A DNA stretch of 64,000 bases, taken from the NCBI RefSeq assembly GCF_030151085.1, contig NZ_JASLER010000094.1, positions 50,618-114,617 of the forward strand, written 5' to 3'. The position numbers were made by a program, and so were the translations under genes. Below are positions 39,701 through 46,623 of the stretch, piece by piece. The notes under the pieces were generated by a model, which saw only the letters and a list, made by a program, of their open reading frames with translations, made no database searches and was not told where the DNA came from. Origin of the DNA: Bacteroides sp. Lineage in GTDB: Bacteria > Bacteroidota > Bacteroidia > Bacteroidales > Bacteroidaceae. The stretch's first letter is position 1, and each line of letters opens with the position of its first letter.

Positions 39701-39799
39701 ACTATTATCTTCGGTCTGACTTTTGCCACACTACTTACTCTGTTTGTAACTCCGGCACTGTATGTATTATTCTATAAAATAAAAATAAAACAAGTATGA
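36761..39799 (+). CDS. RND-family efflux pump (HAE1/AcrB type)
   Basis: A 1012-aa inner-membrane proton-driven exporter with 12 membrane segments and two large periplasmic loops. The fourth helix carries the proton-relay Asp in GMLVDNAIVVFD. Internal duplication is seen in the second half (MIIKNVIVLIDEI). Length is normal for the family. It overlaps the TolC gene by 4 nt (ATGA). Substrates cannot be predicted from sequence; drugs, bile salts or metabolites are possible. Confidence 0.95.
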   Translation: MKLVKYFLQKKQVTILLLVLVIAGGLFSYVKMGKLEDAPFTIKQALVLTPYPGASPSEVQSQVTDILEESIQSLGELYYLKTENRAGLSKITVYVKKEIRADEMQQLWDKLRRKVNDVQSKLPAGAGPSVVNDDFGDVLGVFYGLTGEGRTYRELEDQAKLIKNELLKVKDVAKIEVYGTQTPTIDVSVSPSVMARSGITTADIAHAFEGQNKVVDAGGLNAGTNRIRIESTGNFYSLDDIRNLTIVSRSGEHFRLADIATIEETYLTPASNLMRINGQQAVSIAISTVPTGNVVDMAEAVKQKVDELNESMPRGFELTSIYDQGYESAVANDGFILNLIISVITVVAILLFFIGFKNGMLIGSGLIFSIFATLIVMLSTGIALQRMSLAAIIIAMGMLVDNAIVVFDSALVNMQRGMRKRVAIMRACSSTALPLLAATVIAILTFLPIYYSPHITGELLSSLVIVIGVSLMFSWVFALTQNPFFIQEYVRRPRPEELTAELFGGKYYNHFRNSLHWVIRHRYIAIGSLVVMLILSAWSFKFIPKVFVPALDKQYFSVDVWLPEGTHINETDKLVGEMAEYIQQQPETEMISTYIGRTPPRYYLSNIAFGPQSNYAQLLVKCHTSKEARQLNALLQDSIRLKYPEPLIKVNKFELSPLSEAMIEARFLGPDPAVLDSLVNEAIEIMRRNPKVVDARNEWGNMTLMLRPVYDPIKAGELGITKAQMMQSVKSISDGAPVGIYRDNEKKVPVLLKSEGYDITDGHSLGDFYVWNGERSAPLSQVTERIETTWEYPQVRTYNRQLSMAAMCGVQPGHTMAEVHGEIRQEIEQMRLPTGYTFFWDSQFKDQNEGLQALAKFFPLAFLALIVILVALFGNFRQPIIILCVLPLSLIGVAVGMLLTGFDFGFFPIAGWLGLLGMIIKNVIVLIDEINIQRRDGVLPYTAVVEATVSRTRPVLMAATTTILGMIPLLFDIAFGGMAATIIFGLTFATLLTLFVTPALYVLFYKIKIKQV

Positions 39800-41082
39800 G
39801 AACCTTATATACCTTTATAGTGTGTCTTTTATGTATTCCTTCCGCATTCTCACAGCAAAGTCCGCTGCTGGAGAAATACAGGTCTATGGCACTAGATTAT
39901 AACCACGACCTGCACGCAGCAGATAAAAACATCGCTTCGAGCATCGAATTGGTTAAATCGGCACAGGCTGATCTCAAACCAAAACTCTCCGGTGACGCTA
40001 ATTTTCAGTATACCGGGAACCCATTGGAGCTGAACATTCATTTACCACAAGCAGACAATCCCATGTCTTTTCAGGGAAAAAACATGAAATACGGTGCTTC
40101 CCTTACCTTGATGCAACCCATCTATACCGGTGGACGCATCCTTGAGAATATCCGTATGGCAAAGTATCAACAATCGCTTACTACTCATCAGGCTGAACTG
40201 CTATTATCATCCGTCTGCTATCAAACCGATATTCAGTACTGGAATACAGTAGCTCGTGCCGAACTGGTACAGATAGCCACCGACTACCGCCAATCCATCG
40301 CTTCACTGGTGCAAACCATCCGTGAGCGCGTTGATGTCGGACTTGCCGATCCCCAGGACCTCCTGATGGCGGAAGTCAAACTAAACGAAGCAGATTATCA
40401 ACTGTTACAAGCACAAAGCAATTTCGACATCGGACGAATGGCTCTCAACTCTCTTATCGGAGTGGAACTGAAAGTTGAAACAGAAGTTGAAGATACAATT
40501 CCCACCGTTATTCTTTCCGACAGCCTGCTACTATTTGACGGCAGTAGCCGCCCCGAGTTAATGATGGCACGTGACCAGATACGGATAGCCGAAAGTGCCG
40601 GAAAGCTTACCGACTCCAAATACAAGCCTCAACTTCATATAGGTGCAGACGGTAGTTACTCTTCTCCCGGCTACGACTTCCGTACGGACATGGACCCTAA
40701 CTATGCTGTCTATGCCAAACTATCCGTACCCATCTTTGAATGGGGAAAGCGGCGGAACGAAAAGCGTGCTTCTTCCTGGAAGGTAGGCATGGCTAATGAC
40801 AACCTTTATAAAGTGACCGATCATGTAAATCTGGAAATACAATCCGCCCATACCTCCTTATCGCAATCCATGGAACAAGTACGCCTCACCAGTAATTCTC
40901 TAAGCAAAGCCTGCGATAACGAACGTATGGCACAGGAGCGTTACGACGAAGGTAAAGTATCTATTATAGAAGTGATCGAAGCAAAGAATTATCGTCAGAG
41001 TTCACAAATAAACTATGTACAAGCTAAGGTTTCAGCTCAAAACTATTACTCGGACTTAGTGAAAGCTTTGCATAAATATTAA
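39796..41082 (+). CDS. TolC-family outer-membrane efflux channel
   Basis: A 428-aa protein with signal peptide (about 1-19, ending AFSQ) and the paired coiled-coil/beta repeats of the OEP family (AVYAKLSVPIFEWGKRRNEK near the second hairpin). It completes the tripartite pump with the two genes before it, to which it is translationally coupled. Confidence 0.93.
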   Translation: MRTLYTFIVCLLCIPSAFSQQSPLLEKYRSMALDYNHDLHAADKNIASSIELVKSAQADLKPKLSGDANFQYTGNPLELNIHLPQADNPMSFQGKNMKYGASLTLMQPIYTGGRILENIRMAKYQQSLTTHQAELLLSSVCYQTDIQYWNTVARAELVQIATDYRQSIASLVQTIRERVDVGLADPQDLLMAEVKLNEADYQLLQAQSNFDIGRMALNSLIGVELKVETEVEDTIPTVILSDSLLLFDGSSRPELMMARDQIRIAESAGKLTDSKYKPQLHIGADGSYSSPGYDFRTDMDPNYAVYAKLSVPIFEWGKRRNEKRASSWKVGMANDNLYKVTDHVNLEIQSAHTSLSQSMEQVRLTSNSLSKACDNERMAQERYDEGKVSIIEVIEAKNYRQSSQINYVQAKVSAQNYYSDLVKALHKY

Positions 41083-41127
41083 ACCGATTGATAACTGATA
41101 ATAGATAAAAGATTCTAACTTTGCCCT

Positions 41128-42153
41128 ATGAAGTGGAACAATCTGATATACGCCCTGCTTTTTTCCGGATTAGGAGCTTTCTCCTATCTGGTATTGGTGA
41201 ATTATACCGACCTTACTCCCCGTATAGCAGATGCACTCTATTCTCGTGGGGCATTCATTTTCTTTATAGCCGCCTTCAATGTATTGGGATATACCACCCT
41301 GCATCTCAGTTCGTGGATTAACAACCAGTATGCACTCAACGTCCGTTCCCGATGGAAAATCCCTGCCGTCTACATCACGGTCATGTTACTGTATTTGTTA
41401 CTGAACTATGGCTTATTGGTCTTTGCTAAAATACTGGCAGGTGCCACCAATCTGTTCACTTTCGTAAATGGCGGGTGGCAGTTGCTTATTGTAGTATGGT
41501 TGGTAGAATTAGTTATTTTAGGATTAGTATTAAGCAATCGTTCTATGTTGAACGCCTTGAAGCTTCAAAAAAAAGCAGCCAAGCTACAAGCTGAAAACGA
41601 TACAGCCCGATACACAGCCTTGCAAAATCAACTCAATCCGCACTTCCTCTTCAATAGTCTCAATACACTGATAGCTGAGATTGATTACAATCCCCAAAAT
41701 GCAGTCAGCTTTACCAAGCACCTATCCAGCGTATACCGCTACGTTCTGCAAAGTCAGAACAAGACACTGGTAAGTCTGAATGAAGAATTGGAGTTCACCC
41801 GTTCTTACCTCTTCCTGCACGAAGTACGTTTGGGCGATTGCCTGAGTTGCGAATGCCATATTTCATCGGGCTACAACGAGTGTATGTTGCCGCCACTTAC
41901 GCTACAATTATTAGTAGAAAACGTTATCAAACATAACTCTATCACCCAAAGCAAGCCGATGCAAATCAGCATTAAAATAGAGGATGAACAACTAATAGTA
42001 AGTAACCCGATACATCCCAAGAAGAGCTCTGCCACTACGGGCGTAGGTTTGCAGAACCTCGCCAAACGTTGCAAACTAATGTCGGGCAAAGAGATAATTA
42101 TTCTGCACGAAGCAGATACATTTACCGTAAAAGTACCTTTGCTATATGAATAA
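41128..42153 (+). CDS. LytS/YehU-type sensor histidine kinase
   Basis: A 341-aa kinase with four membrane segments (about 1-135), the His_kinase domain with NPHFLFNSLNTL (phospho-acceptor His) and an ATPase domain (LQLLVENVIKHN and GVGLQNLAKRC). It has no periplasmic sensor domain of note. It overlaps the response-regulator gene by 8 nt and follows the efflux operon by 45 bp, so it probably controls or is made with that operon. Confidence 0.92.
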   Translation: MKWNNLIYALLFSGLGAFSYLVLVNYTDLTPRIADALYSRGAFIFFIAAFNVLGYTTLHLSSWINNQYALNVRSRWKIPAVYITVMLLYLLLNYGLLVFAKILAGATNLFTFVNGGWQLLIVVWLVELVILGLVLSNRSMLNALKLQKKAAKLQAENDTARYTALQNQLNPHFLFNSLNTLIAEIDYNPQNAVSFTKHLSSVYRYVLQSQNKTLVSLNEELEFTRSYLFLHEVRLGDCLSCECHISSGYNECMLPPLTLQLLVENVIKHNSITQSKPMQISIKIEDEQLIVSNPIHPKKSSATTGVGLQNLAKRCKLMSGKEIIILHEADTFTVKVPLLYE

Positions 42154-42919
42154 ACAGAACGTAGTTATCATTGAAGACGAAATACCCGCAGCCCGCTTGT
42201 TACACTCTATGGTTTCACGGCTCCGTCCGGAGTGGAATATCTCTGTATTGCCGGGCAGTGTAGACGAAGCTATTGCATGGTTTGCCTCCCATCCCCATCC
42301 TGACCTTATCTTTTTAGATATTCAATTGGCAGATGGCAATTCGTTTGATTTCTTGTCTGCGGCACATCCGTCTTCTGTCATTATCTTCACTACCGCCTAC
42401 GACCAATATGCCGTGCGGGCATTTACCGTCAACAGTATCGACTATATTCTGAAACCTGTAGATGAGCAACGCCTGCTGGATGCTATCGTAAAATACGAAA
42501 CGTTGCAAAGTAGTGGCAATGCTCTGCCCGAAAACTATCTAAATACTCTTCTCGACGCCCTCCAACCGCACGAAAAGCAATATCGTACCCGTTTCCTTAT
42601 TTCGGGTGTAGACCGTTTTTGGTCACTCCAAGTCTGTGATATTGCCTATTTCTATTCAGAGAATAAAGTAACTTTTGCTGTTACCCACACCGGGCAGGAA
42701 CATATTATCGACCTCTCTCTGAACAAGCTTACCGAGCAGCTCGACCCTGACCGCTTCTTCCGTGCCAACCGGCAAGTTATAGTCTGTATCAGTGCCATAG
42801 ATCATGCCGAACCTTATTTTAACGGAAGGATTGTAGTAAGTGTACGCCCTCCATATAAAGAAAAGATTACTATTAGCGAAGAAAAGTTGTCTTCTTTCAA
42901 GCAATGGCTTAACTTCTGA
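42146..42919 (+). CDS. LytTR-type response regulator
   Basis: A 257-aa regulator with a receiver domain (about 5-120; IIEDE, LIFLDIQ with Asp58, TTAYDQYAV, KPVD) and a C-terminal LytTR DNA-binding domain (about 150-255; FFRANRQVIV). It is the cognate partner of the overlapping LytS-like kinase. Its likely target is the RND efflux operon just upstream. Confidence 0.93.
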   Translation: MNKQNVVIIEDEIPAARLLHSMVSRLRPEWNISVLPGSVDEAIAWFASHPHPDLIFLDIQLADGNSFDFLSAAHPSSVIIFTTAYDQYAVRAFTVNSIDYILKPVDEQRLLDAIVKYETLQSSGNALPENYLNTLLDALQPHEKQYRTRFLISGVDRFWSLQVCDIAYFYSENKVTFAVTHTGQEHIIDLSLNKLTEQLDPDRFFRANRQVIVCISAIDHAEPYFNGRIVVSVRPPYKEKITISEEKLSSFKQWLNF

Positions 42920-42925
42920 GTTCAT

Positions 42926-42964
42926 AAAAAATCTCCCTCCCAAATATGGAAGGGAGAATACTTT
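42926..42964 (+). terminator. Terminator after the response regulator
   Basis: Stem TCTCCCTCC / GGAAGGGAGA with one bulge, flanked by A's and T's; usable from both strands in this convergent gap. Confidence 0.65.
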
Positions 42965-42978
42965 TCTAGTACTTCCTA

Positions 42979-43077
42979 TCAGGAATCATGTACATTTGTG
43001 CCTCCTAAGACACCTATTATAGCTGTAGCCATAGCTATCAGCACTTTCAAGATTTTACTCCAGATTGTTTTTTTCAT
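42979..43077 (-). CDS. Smalltalk-type small protein
   Basis: A 32-aa protein, basic at the N-terminus (MKKTIWSKILK) with a hydrophobic centre (VLIAMATAIIGVLGG). It matches the short 'smalltalk' proteins annotated in Bacteroides, which commonly sit beside an HU-like gene as here. The start is fixed by a strong AGGAGGT site (43085-43091) 7 nt upstream, rare for this genus. Function unknown; the hydrophobic core suggests membrane association. Confidence 0.8.
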   Translation of the reverse strand: MKKTIWSKILKVLIAMATAIIGVLGGTNVHDS

Positions 43078-43116
43078 GTTCCACACCTCCTCTCAGGATG
43101 GAATAAGATTATTCAA

Positions 43117-43614
43117 CTACCCTAACGGATTGTCATTCTCATCGCCAGCAGACCCACCGTGATTATCATCATCCGAGTTGTCAGAAGAGTTATTTTCATT
43201 AATACGGTCCACATCCTTGAATTTCAAACCATCAGAACGGGTAGACCCCGATGCAACCAGGCGAATATCACTATTCGCACGGAAACAGATACGTAAACCG
43301 GTAATATCATTGGCAGTAAAGTCTTCCGCCTTGTCAGTCCCCTTGCTTTTAGCTGCAAGATAGAAATACCCCAGACCATCTACATTGACGGTGCGTCCGG
43401 AAAGTAACATCTTCTTCAGCAAAGTCCGGAAGTCCTTCAGTACACTGATGGATTCACCTTCACTCACACCGGAATTGCTGCTTATCTCTCGTGCCACTTC
43501 ATTAAGGTCTGCGGCGTTGCCATACTCATACGTTATAACCGGATAAACTTTTTTGGGAGAACTCTCATCCATCAAATTGCTCAAACGAGCATGTTTTCTA
43601 AATAAAATTGCCAT
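43117..43614 (-). CDS. HU-family DNA-binding protein with acidic tail
   Basis: A 165-aa protein of the Bacteroidota HU-like family: an N-terminal extension, an HU/IHF core (about 35-125; SVLKDFRTLLKKMLLSGRTV, VDGLGYFYL) and a low-complexity Asp/Asn/Gly tail (about 140-165). Unlike classical HU (about 90 aa) it is long and tailed. It lies between the smalltalk gene (39 bp downstream) and the DGR reverse transcriptase (167 bp upstream). Whether it belongs to the DGR is not known; such pairs also occur elsewhere in these genomes. Confidence 0.88.
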   Translation of the reverse strand: MAILFRKHARLSNLMDESSPKKVYPVITYEYGNAADLNEVAREISSNSGVSEGESISVLKDFRTLLKKMLLSGRTVNVDGLGYFYLAAKSKGTDKAEDFTANDITGLRICFRANSDIRLVASGSTRSDGLKFKDVDRINENNSSDNSDDDNHGGSAGDENDNPLG

Positions 43615-43781
43615 AATTCAATTGTTTTTTTAAATGAATACTTTGTTTCTAAAATCTCTTTGTCAACGTTAACGATGCAAAGATGCGGCAACTTTATAGA
43701 GAACTAAAAGAACTTTTCTAAAACCATATAATACAAGCAGAAACCTATCTGCAATATATCCTAACATGGATAGGTACTCAT

Positions 43782-45047
43782 TTAAGCACTTAAATTCAAC
43801 GATAAAAGAAGAAATAAAGGAATAAAACGGAAAATAGCAGGAGCAAGACCCGGAAGGTTTACGACAAATTTCTTTTGTTCCCCAACAAACTCCCCTATCT
43901 TCGCCAGATTGGCATTGCGTTCAACTAATAAATGTTTGAACCGGAAACATGCCATGTGCCTCATATACCCCATATAAGAATTGACTACGTACGAAATATG
44001 CTGTAGATCCTCCCGCTTTATTGATATATTCTGACCAGATACCCGTACATGTATATAGGCTATACGTCCACTTATCCGGTGTTTTGTTTTCCGTAAAAGA
44101 TACCTTCTATAGGGTTTTACAAAAATACCCAGAAACGCACATCCTTTATGTGCATGTTGCAAAAACACTTTATTGGGATGAAGAGTCAAATCCAATTCCG
44201 TCTCCAGGAAACGACGTAATTCCGGTATAAGAGAAAGCAGATAATGACGGTCATTCCCTATAATAAAGAAATCATCGACATATCTGCCATAGTATTTTTC
44301 ACCAAGTACACGTTTTACATATTGATCCAGTACATTCAGATAAACATTGCTGAAAAGCTGTGATGTCAGATTACCAATCGGCAAGCCACAACCTTTTGCT
44401 ACATGAAAAAGGCTTTTATCGGGCGGCAATCCATCCCAGTCTTTAGAAGTGCCCCGCATCTCACATCCAAGGGTAGGATCGTTATAAATAATTTCCTGCA
44501 TAAGGTACTTCAACAAATCGTAGTCCAGCAATTCCATCCAACATTTTCCATCCCGTGCCTTCCGGTAAGCATAATGTTTCAATGTTTCCATCACCATTTC
44601 ATACAACTTTTGCCGGTTGATATGCATAAAATATCCTCTGATATCCATTTTTAGTACATAACATGGTTTCCGCCAATTATCCGAACAAGAGCGTAGATGA
44701 TGCTCAAACCTTTCTACCCCATACAGTGTCCCCATCCCTTTGCGACACGAATAACTATCGCTGATAAAAGTACTTTCAAAAATCGGAGCTGTATAGTTAA
44801 ACAATAAATGATGTACCACCCGGTCACGGAAATGAGCGGCAAACACCTCACGCTTCACCGCCTTCCCGGAGATAAAACAGACACTTCGTCCTACCTTATA
44901 AGTACGGTCACGCAGTTCCTGATAAAGTTGAATGAGATTTTCCTCCAGATTGAATTCAAATTCCAACTGACTACGGGTATTCCGTTTATGTTTCCGGGCA
45001 TCATAATATGCCTGAAACAAATCATATAACAGAGGATTTTCCTTCAT
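43782..45047 (-). CDS. DGR reverse transcriptase
   Basis: A 421-aa reverse transcriptase. It has the catalytic YVDD motif in GRYVDDFFIIG (Tyr about 256) and the sequence GLPIGNLTSQLFSN, whose IGxxxSQ form is characteristic of DGR reverse transcriptases (others usually have QGxxxSP). No maturase or endonuclease domain is seen, so it is not a group II intron. The start at 45047 is preferred because the family begins near MKENPLLYDLF; it then overlaps avd by 26 nt. It copies the adjacent template RNA with errors at adenines to diversify the VR at 48441-48632. Confidence 0.95.
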   Translation of the reverse strand: MKENPLLYDLFQAYYDARKHKRNTRSQLEFEFNLEENLIQLYQELRDRTYKVGRSVCFISGKAVKREVFAAHFRDRVVHHLLFNYTAPIFESTFISDSYSCRKGMGTLYGVERFEHHLRSCSDNWRKPCYVLKMDIRGYFMHINRQKLYEMVMETLKHYAYRKARDGKCWMELLDYDLLKYLMQEIIYNDPTLGCEMRGTSKDWDGLPPDKSLFHVAKGCGLPIGNLTSQLFSNVYLNVLDQYVKRVLGEKYYGRYVDDFFIIGNDRHYLLSLIPELRRFLETELDLTLHPNKVFLQHAHKGCAFLGIFVKPYRRYLLRKTKHRISGRIAYIHVRVSGQNISIKREDLQHISYVVNSYMGYMRHMACFRFKHLLVERNANLAKIGEFVGEQKKFVVNLPGLAPAIFRFIPLFLLLSLNLSA

Positions 45048-45381
45048 AAGTTTTTTGCCAGGCTGCCAATTGTTTGGATATAGATTCTGCCATGAGAGAA
45101 GCATCGGCATAAGCTTTCAGCGAGATCTGCTTCAAATCATGCAGCAACCGCATTTGTAGCTTTACTGCCACAAGCTTTTCACGCGCTTCGGCTATTGTTT
45201 CTACTTTTTGACGGGTAGTGTTGGCACGGTATATAAGTACCAGAATAGCGATCAAGTCCTTTTTCAGGGTTTCGCCCAAAGTGTAACGATAATCACGTTG
45301 TACATCCCGCCCCACCTGATACAAGTAAAGCAGAAGATCATACGTTGCTTTATAGACGGGAAGCTGATTATAAGTCGCCAT
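45022..45381 (-). CDS. avd: Avd-like accessory variability determinant (four-helix bundle)
   Basis: A 119-aa, helical, basic protein of the four-helix-bundle Avd/23S-rRNA-IVP-like family (PVYKATYDLLLYLYQVGRDV, then DLIAILVLIYRAN). In the Bordetella phage DGR, Avd forms a pentamer that binds the reverse transcriptase and the template RNA and is essential for homing. Its place directly upstream of and overlapping the reverse transcriptase supports the same role. No other DGR-type accessory bundle is present. Confidence 0.93.
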   Translation of the reverse strand: MATYNQLPVYKATYDLLLYLYQVGRDVQRDYRYTLGETLKKDLIAILVLIYRANTTRQKVETIAEAREKLVAVKLQMRLLHDLKQISLKAYADASLMAESISKQLAAWQKTYEGKSSVI

Positions 45382-45393
45382 AATTCATATTTA

Positions 45394-45879
45394 TTATTGA
45401 CCCAACATTCGTTTCTGCTCCATCAGAAACAACATACATTCCACTGGAGTTTTACTTTCCAGATTGAAGCCACGAATGTTATTAGCCAACTGCTCATAGA
45501 TGGCAGATTTTGGAGCTACAAATAGGTCACTCTTTTGAGGTACCTGCTTGCTATCCGGCAGAATCATCGGCAGATTCTGCTTCCAGCCTTCCACTTCTTC
45601 TGCTATGACAGGCAAAGCAGAAAGCACTATACTATCCGCCTGTTTCAAGAGTATTTTCGCATCCTTTAGAATCGTATCTGCTGATGACATTGGAAAACCT
45701 AACGAAACAATATCCTGTTTTACCGAGATTACCCATTTACGGGTTGGCTTATAAGGATGTATCTGCATAAAGAAAGCGTATGCCGATCGTTCATAAGCCT
45801 TCCAGAAAATTCCTTCGCGTAACAGAATTATTGTATTCTGATTACCGTTTTCCATTTGAATTATCTCTTTTACAGTCAT
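45394..45879 (-). CDS. MutS-like DGR accessory protein (MSL type)
   Basis: A protein of about 161 aa lying between the TR and avd, 12 bp before avd. The segment IILLREGIFWKAYERSAYAF, then VISVKQDIVSLGFP, resembles the mismatch-recognition domain I of MutS, which fits the MutS-like accessory class described for some DGRs. MutS ATPase domains are absent. The start is uncertain: ATG at 45879 or 45855; the frame also runs further upstream only through a TTG and over a terminator. Its role is unproven; it might bind mispaired cDNA/target intermediates. Confidence 0.65.
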   Translation of the reverse strand: MTVKEIIQMENGNQNTIILLREGIFWKAYERSAYAFFMQIHPYKPTRKWVISVKQDIVSLGFPMSSADTILKDAKILLKQADSIVLSALPVIAEEVEGWKQNLPMILPDSKQVPQKSDLFVAPKSAIYEQLANNIRGFNLESKTPVECMLFLMEQKRMLGQ

Positions 45880-45903
45880 ATCTTTTTTATATTGATTAAT
45901 ACT

Positions 45904-45944
45904 CTTAAAAAGAGCCTCCTTTCCACTCTTGGATAAGGAGACTC
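45904..45944 (-). terminator. Terminator of the TR transcript
   Basis: Minus-strand stem GAGTCTCCTTATCC / GGAAAGGAGGCTC around loop AAGAGT, followed by TTTTTAAG. It lies about 140 nt past the TR end and before the accessory gene, so it could release a short template RNA. Confidence 0.7.
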
Positions 45945-46276
45945 GCAAACAAACAAAAACGCTACGAATGATGATATCGCATCCTCATCCGGCGCAAACA
46001 AACCGAAGGGAGTAAAAGGGAGAGAATTAATTTCGCCTTAAACCTCCGGTATCTCATGTAAATACAAAAGCCCAGTTTCGTAAGTTCTTGGACGCAGCGC
46101 ACGGGGAACGCGTTCGACCGGTTGGTGTTGTTCACCGGGTTCACCCAACCAATGTTCGTGTTCAGAAACCCACCGTTCTGCGAACTTGCCTGAAACGGTG
46201 CTGACGACCACGCATAGCAACCATAGCCAACGTTGTACACCTGCCCATTGCCGCCGTTTCGATAGCCGGCTGCCGG
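45945..46276 (-). ncRNA. Probable DGR template RNA (TR plus spacer)
   Basis: The TR (46276 down to 46085) and a 140-nt spacer end at the hairpin terminator at 45904-45944. In studied DGRs the RNA contains the TR and a downstream spacer that primes or guides reverse transcription. The 5' end is unknown; I found no TAnnTTTG promoter on this strand in the 350 bp upstream. Apparent reading frames across it (to 45962) are the TR translated in the VR frame and not a gene. Confidence 0.6.
46085..46276 (-). repeat. DGR template repeat (TR)
   Basis: Aligned without gaps to the VR at 48441-48632. In the coding (minus) strand all 14 mismatches are at TR adenines (8 A to G, 5 A to T, 1 A to C), with no change at any C, G or T. 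Ten Asn/Tyr/Arg codons carry 12 of the changes; the TR is rich in AAC codons at the variable sites, the classic DGR design. Confidence 0.96.
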
Positions 46277-46408
46277 AAAAGCAATCACTGTAAATGAATG
46301 TACCGGAAAATAACAGATACACCTGCCATTAAAGCACGATGCACCGTCAAGTCCCCATACAGACTGGAATAGACAACTAACGGAAACGTAGCTCGGAGCG
46401 TTGCAGGA
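46277..46408 (-). pseudogene. Remnant of a target-gene C-terminus fused to the TR
   Basis: Upstream of the TR the frame stays open for 44 codons without a start (stop codon at 46409-46411). Its translation has the pattern AS-4-GR-then-V and PAAGYR at the same spacing as the target protein before its VR (28 residues in both, from ASCFNGR or ASGVFGR to PAAGYR). The TR thus appears to have arisen from a copy of a lectin-like target gene. The similarity is short and judged by eye. Confidence 0.5.
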
Positions 46409-46550
46409 TCACCACACAACGCATACCCCTTATACGCACATTACTCCGCCAGTGGATTGCTGAATTTACACATCACTCTACTGCAAGCACCTGGACCTGC
46501 AATACTCTCGATATATAACTGGAGCTTGTCTTATTAATATCTTTGGGTAC

Positions 46551-46594
46551 AAGAAAAGAAAACGTCCCGCTGCTTTTTACTGGCAAACGGGACG
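46551..46594 (-). terminator. Terminator of the AAA-ATPase gene
   Basis: 7-bp stem CGTCCCG / CGGGACG (46563-46594) and a T-rich tail on the minus strand, 30 bp past the stop. It separates the ATPase transcript from the TR. Nothing else gene-like is seen in 46409-46623. Confidence 0.75.
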
Positions 46595-46623
46595 AAAATT
46601 ATAATATTATAAGATAGAAATCT

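Noticed and set aside
43117..43614. HU-like and smalltalk genes as DGR components
   Set aside because: This pair occurs beside many other Bacteroides loci; adjacency alone is not evidence.
43782..45047. Group II intron or retron reverse transcriptase
   Set aside because: No maturase or endonuclease domain and no msr/msd-like RNA; the IGxxxSQ motif, avd and TR/VR pair identify a DGR.
45962..46288. Apparent 108-aa protein overlapping the TR
   Set aside because: It starts at a GTG with no proper leader and is the TR read in the VR frame; the template RNA explains it.
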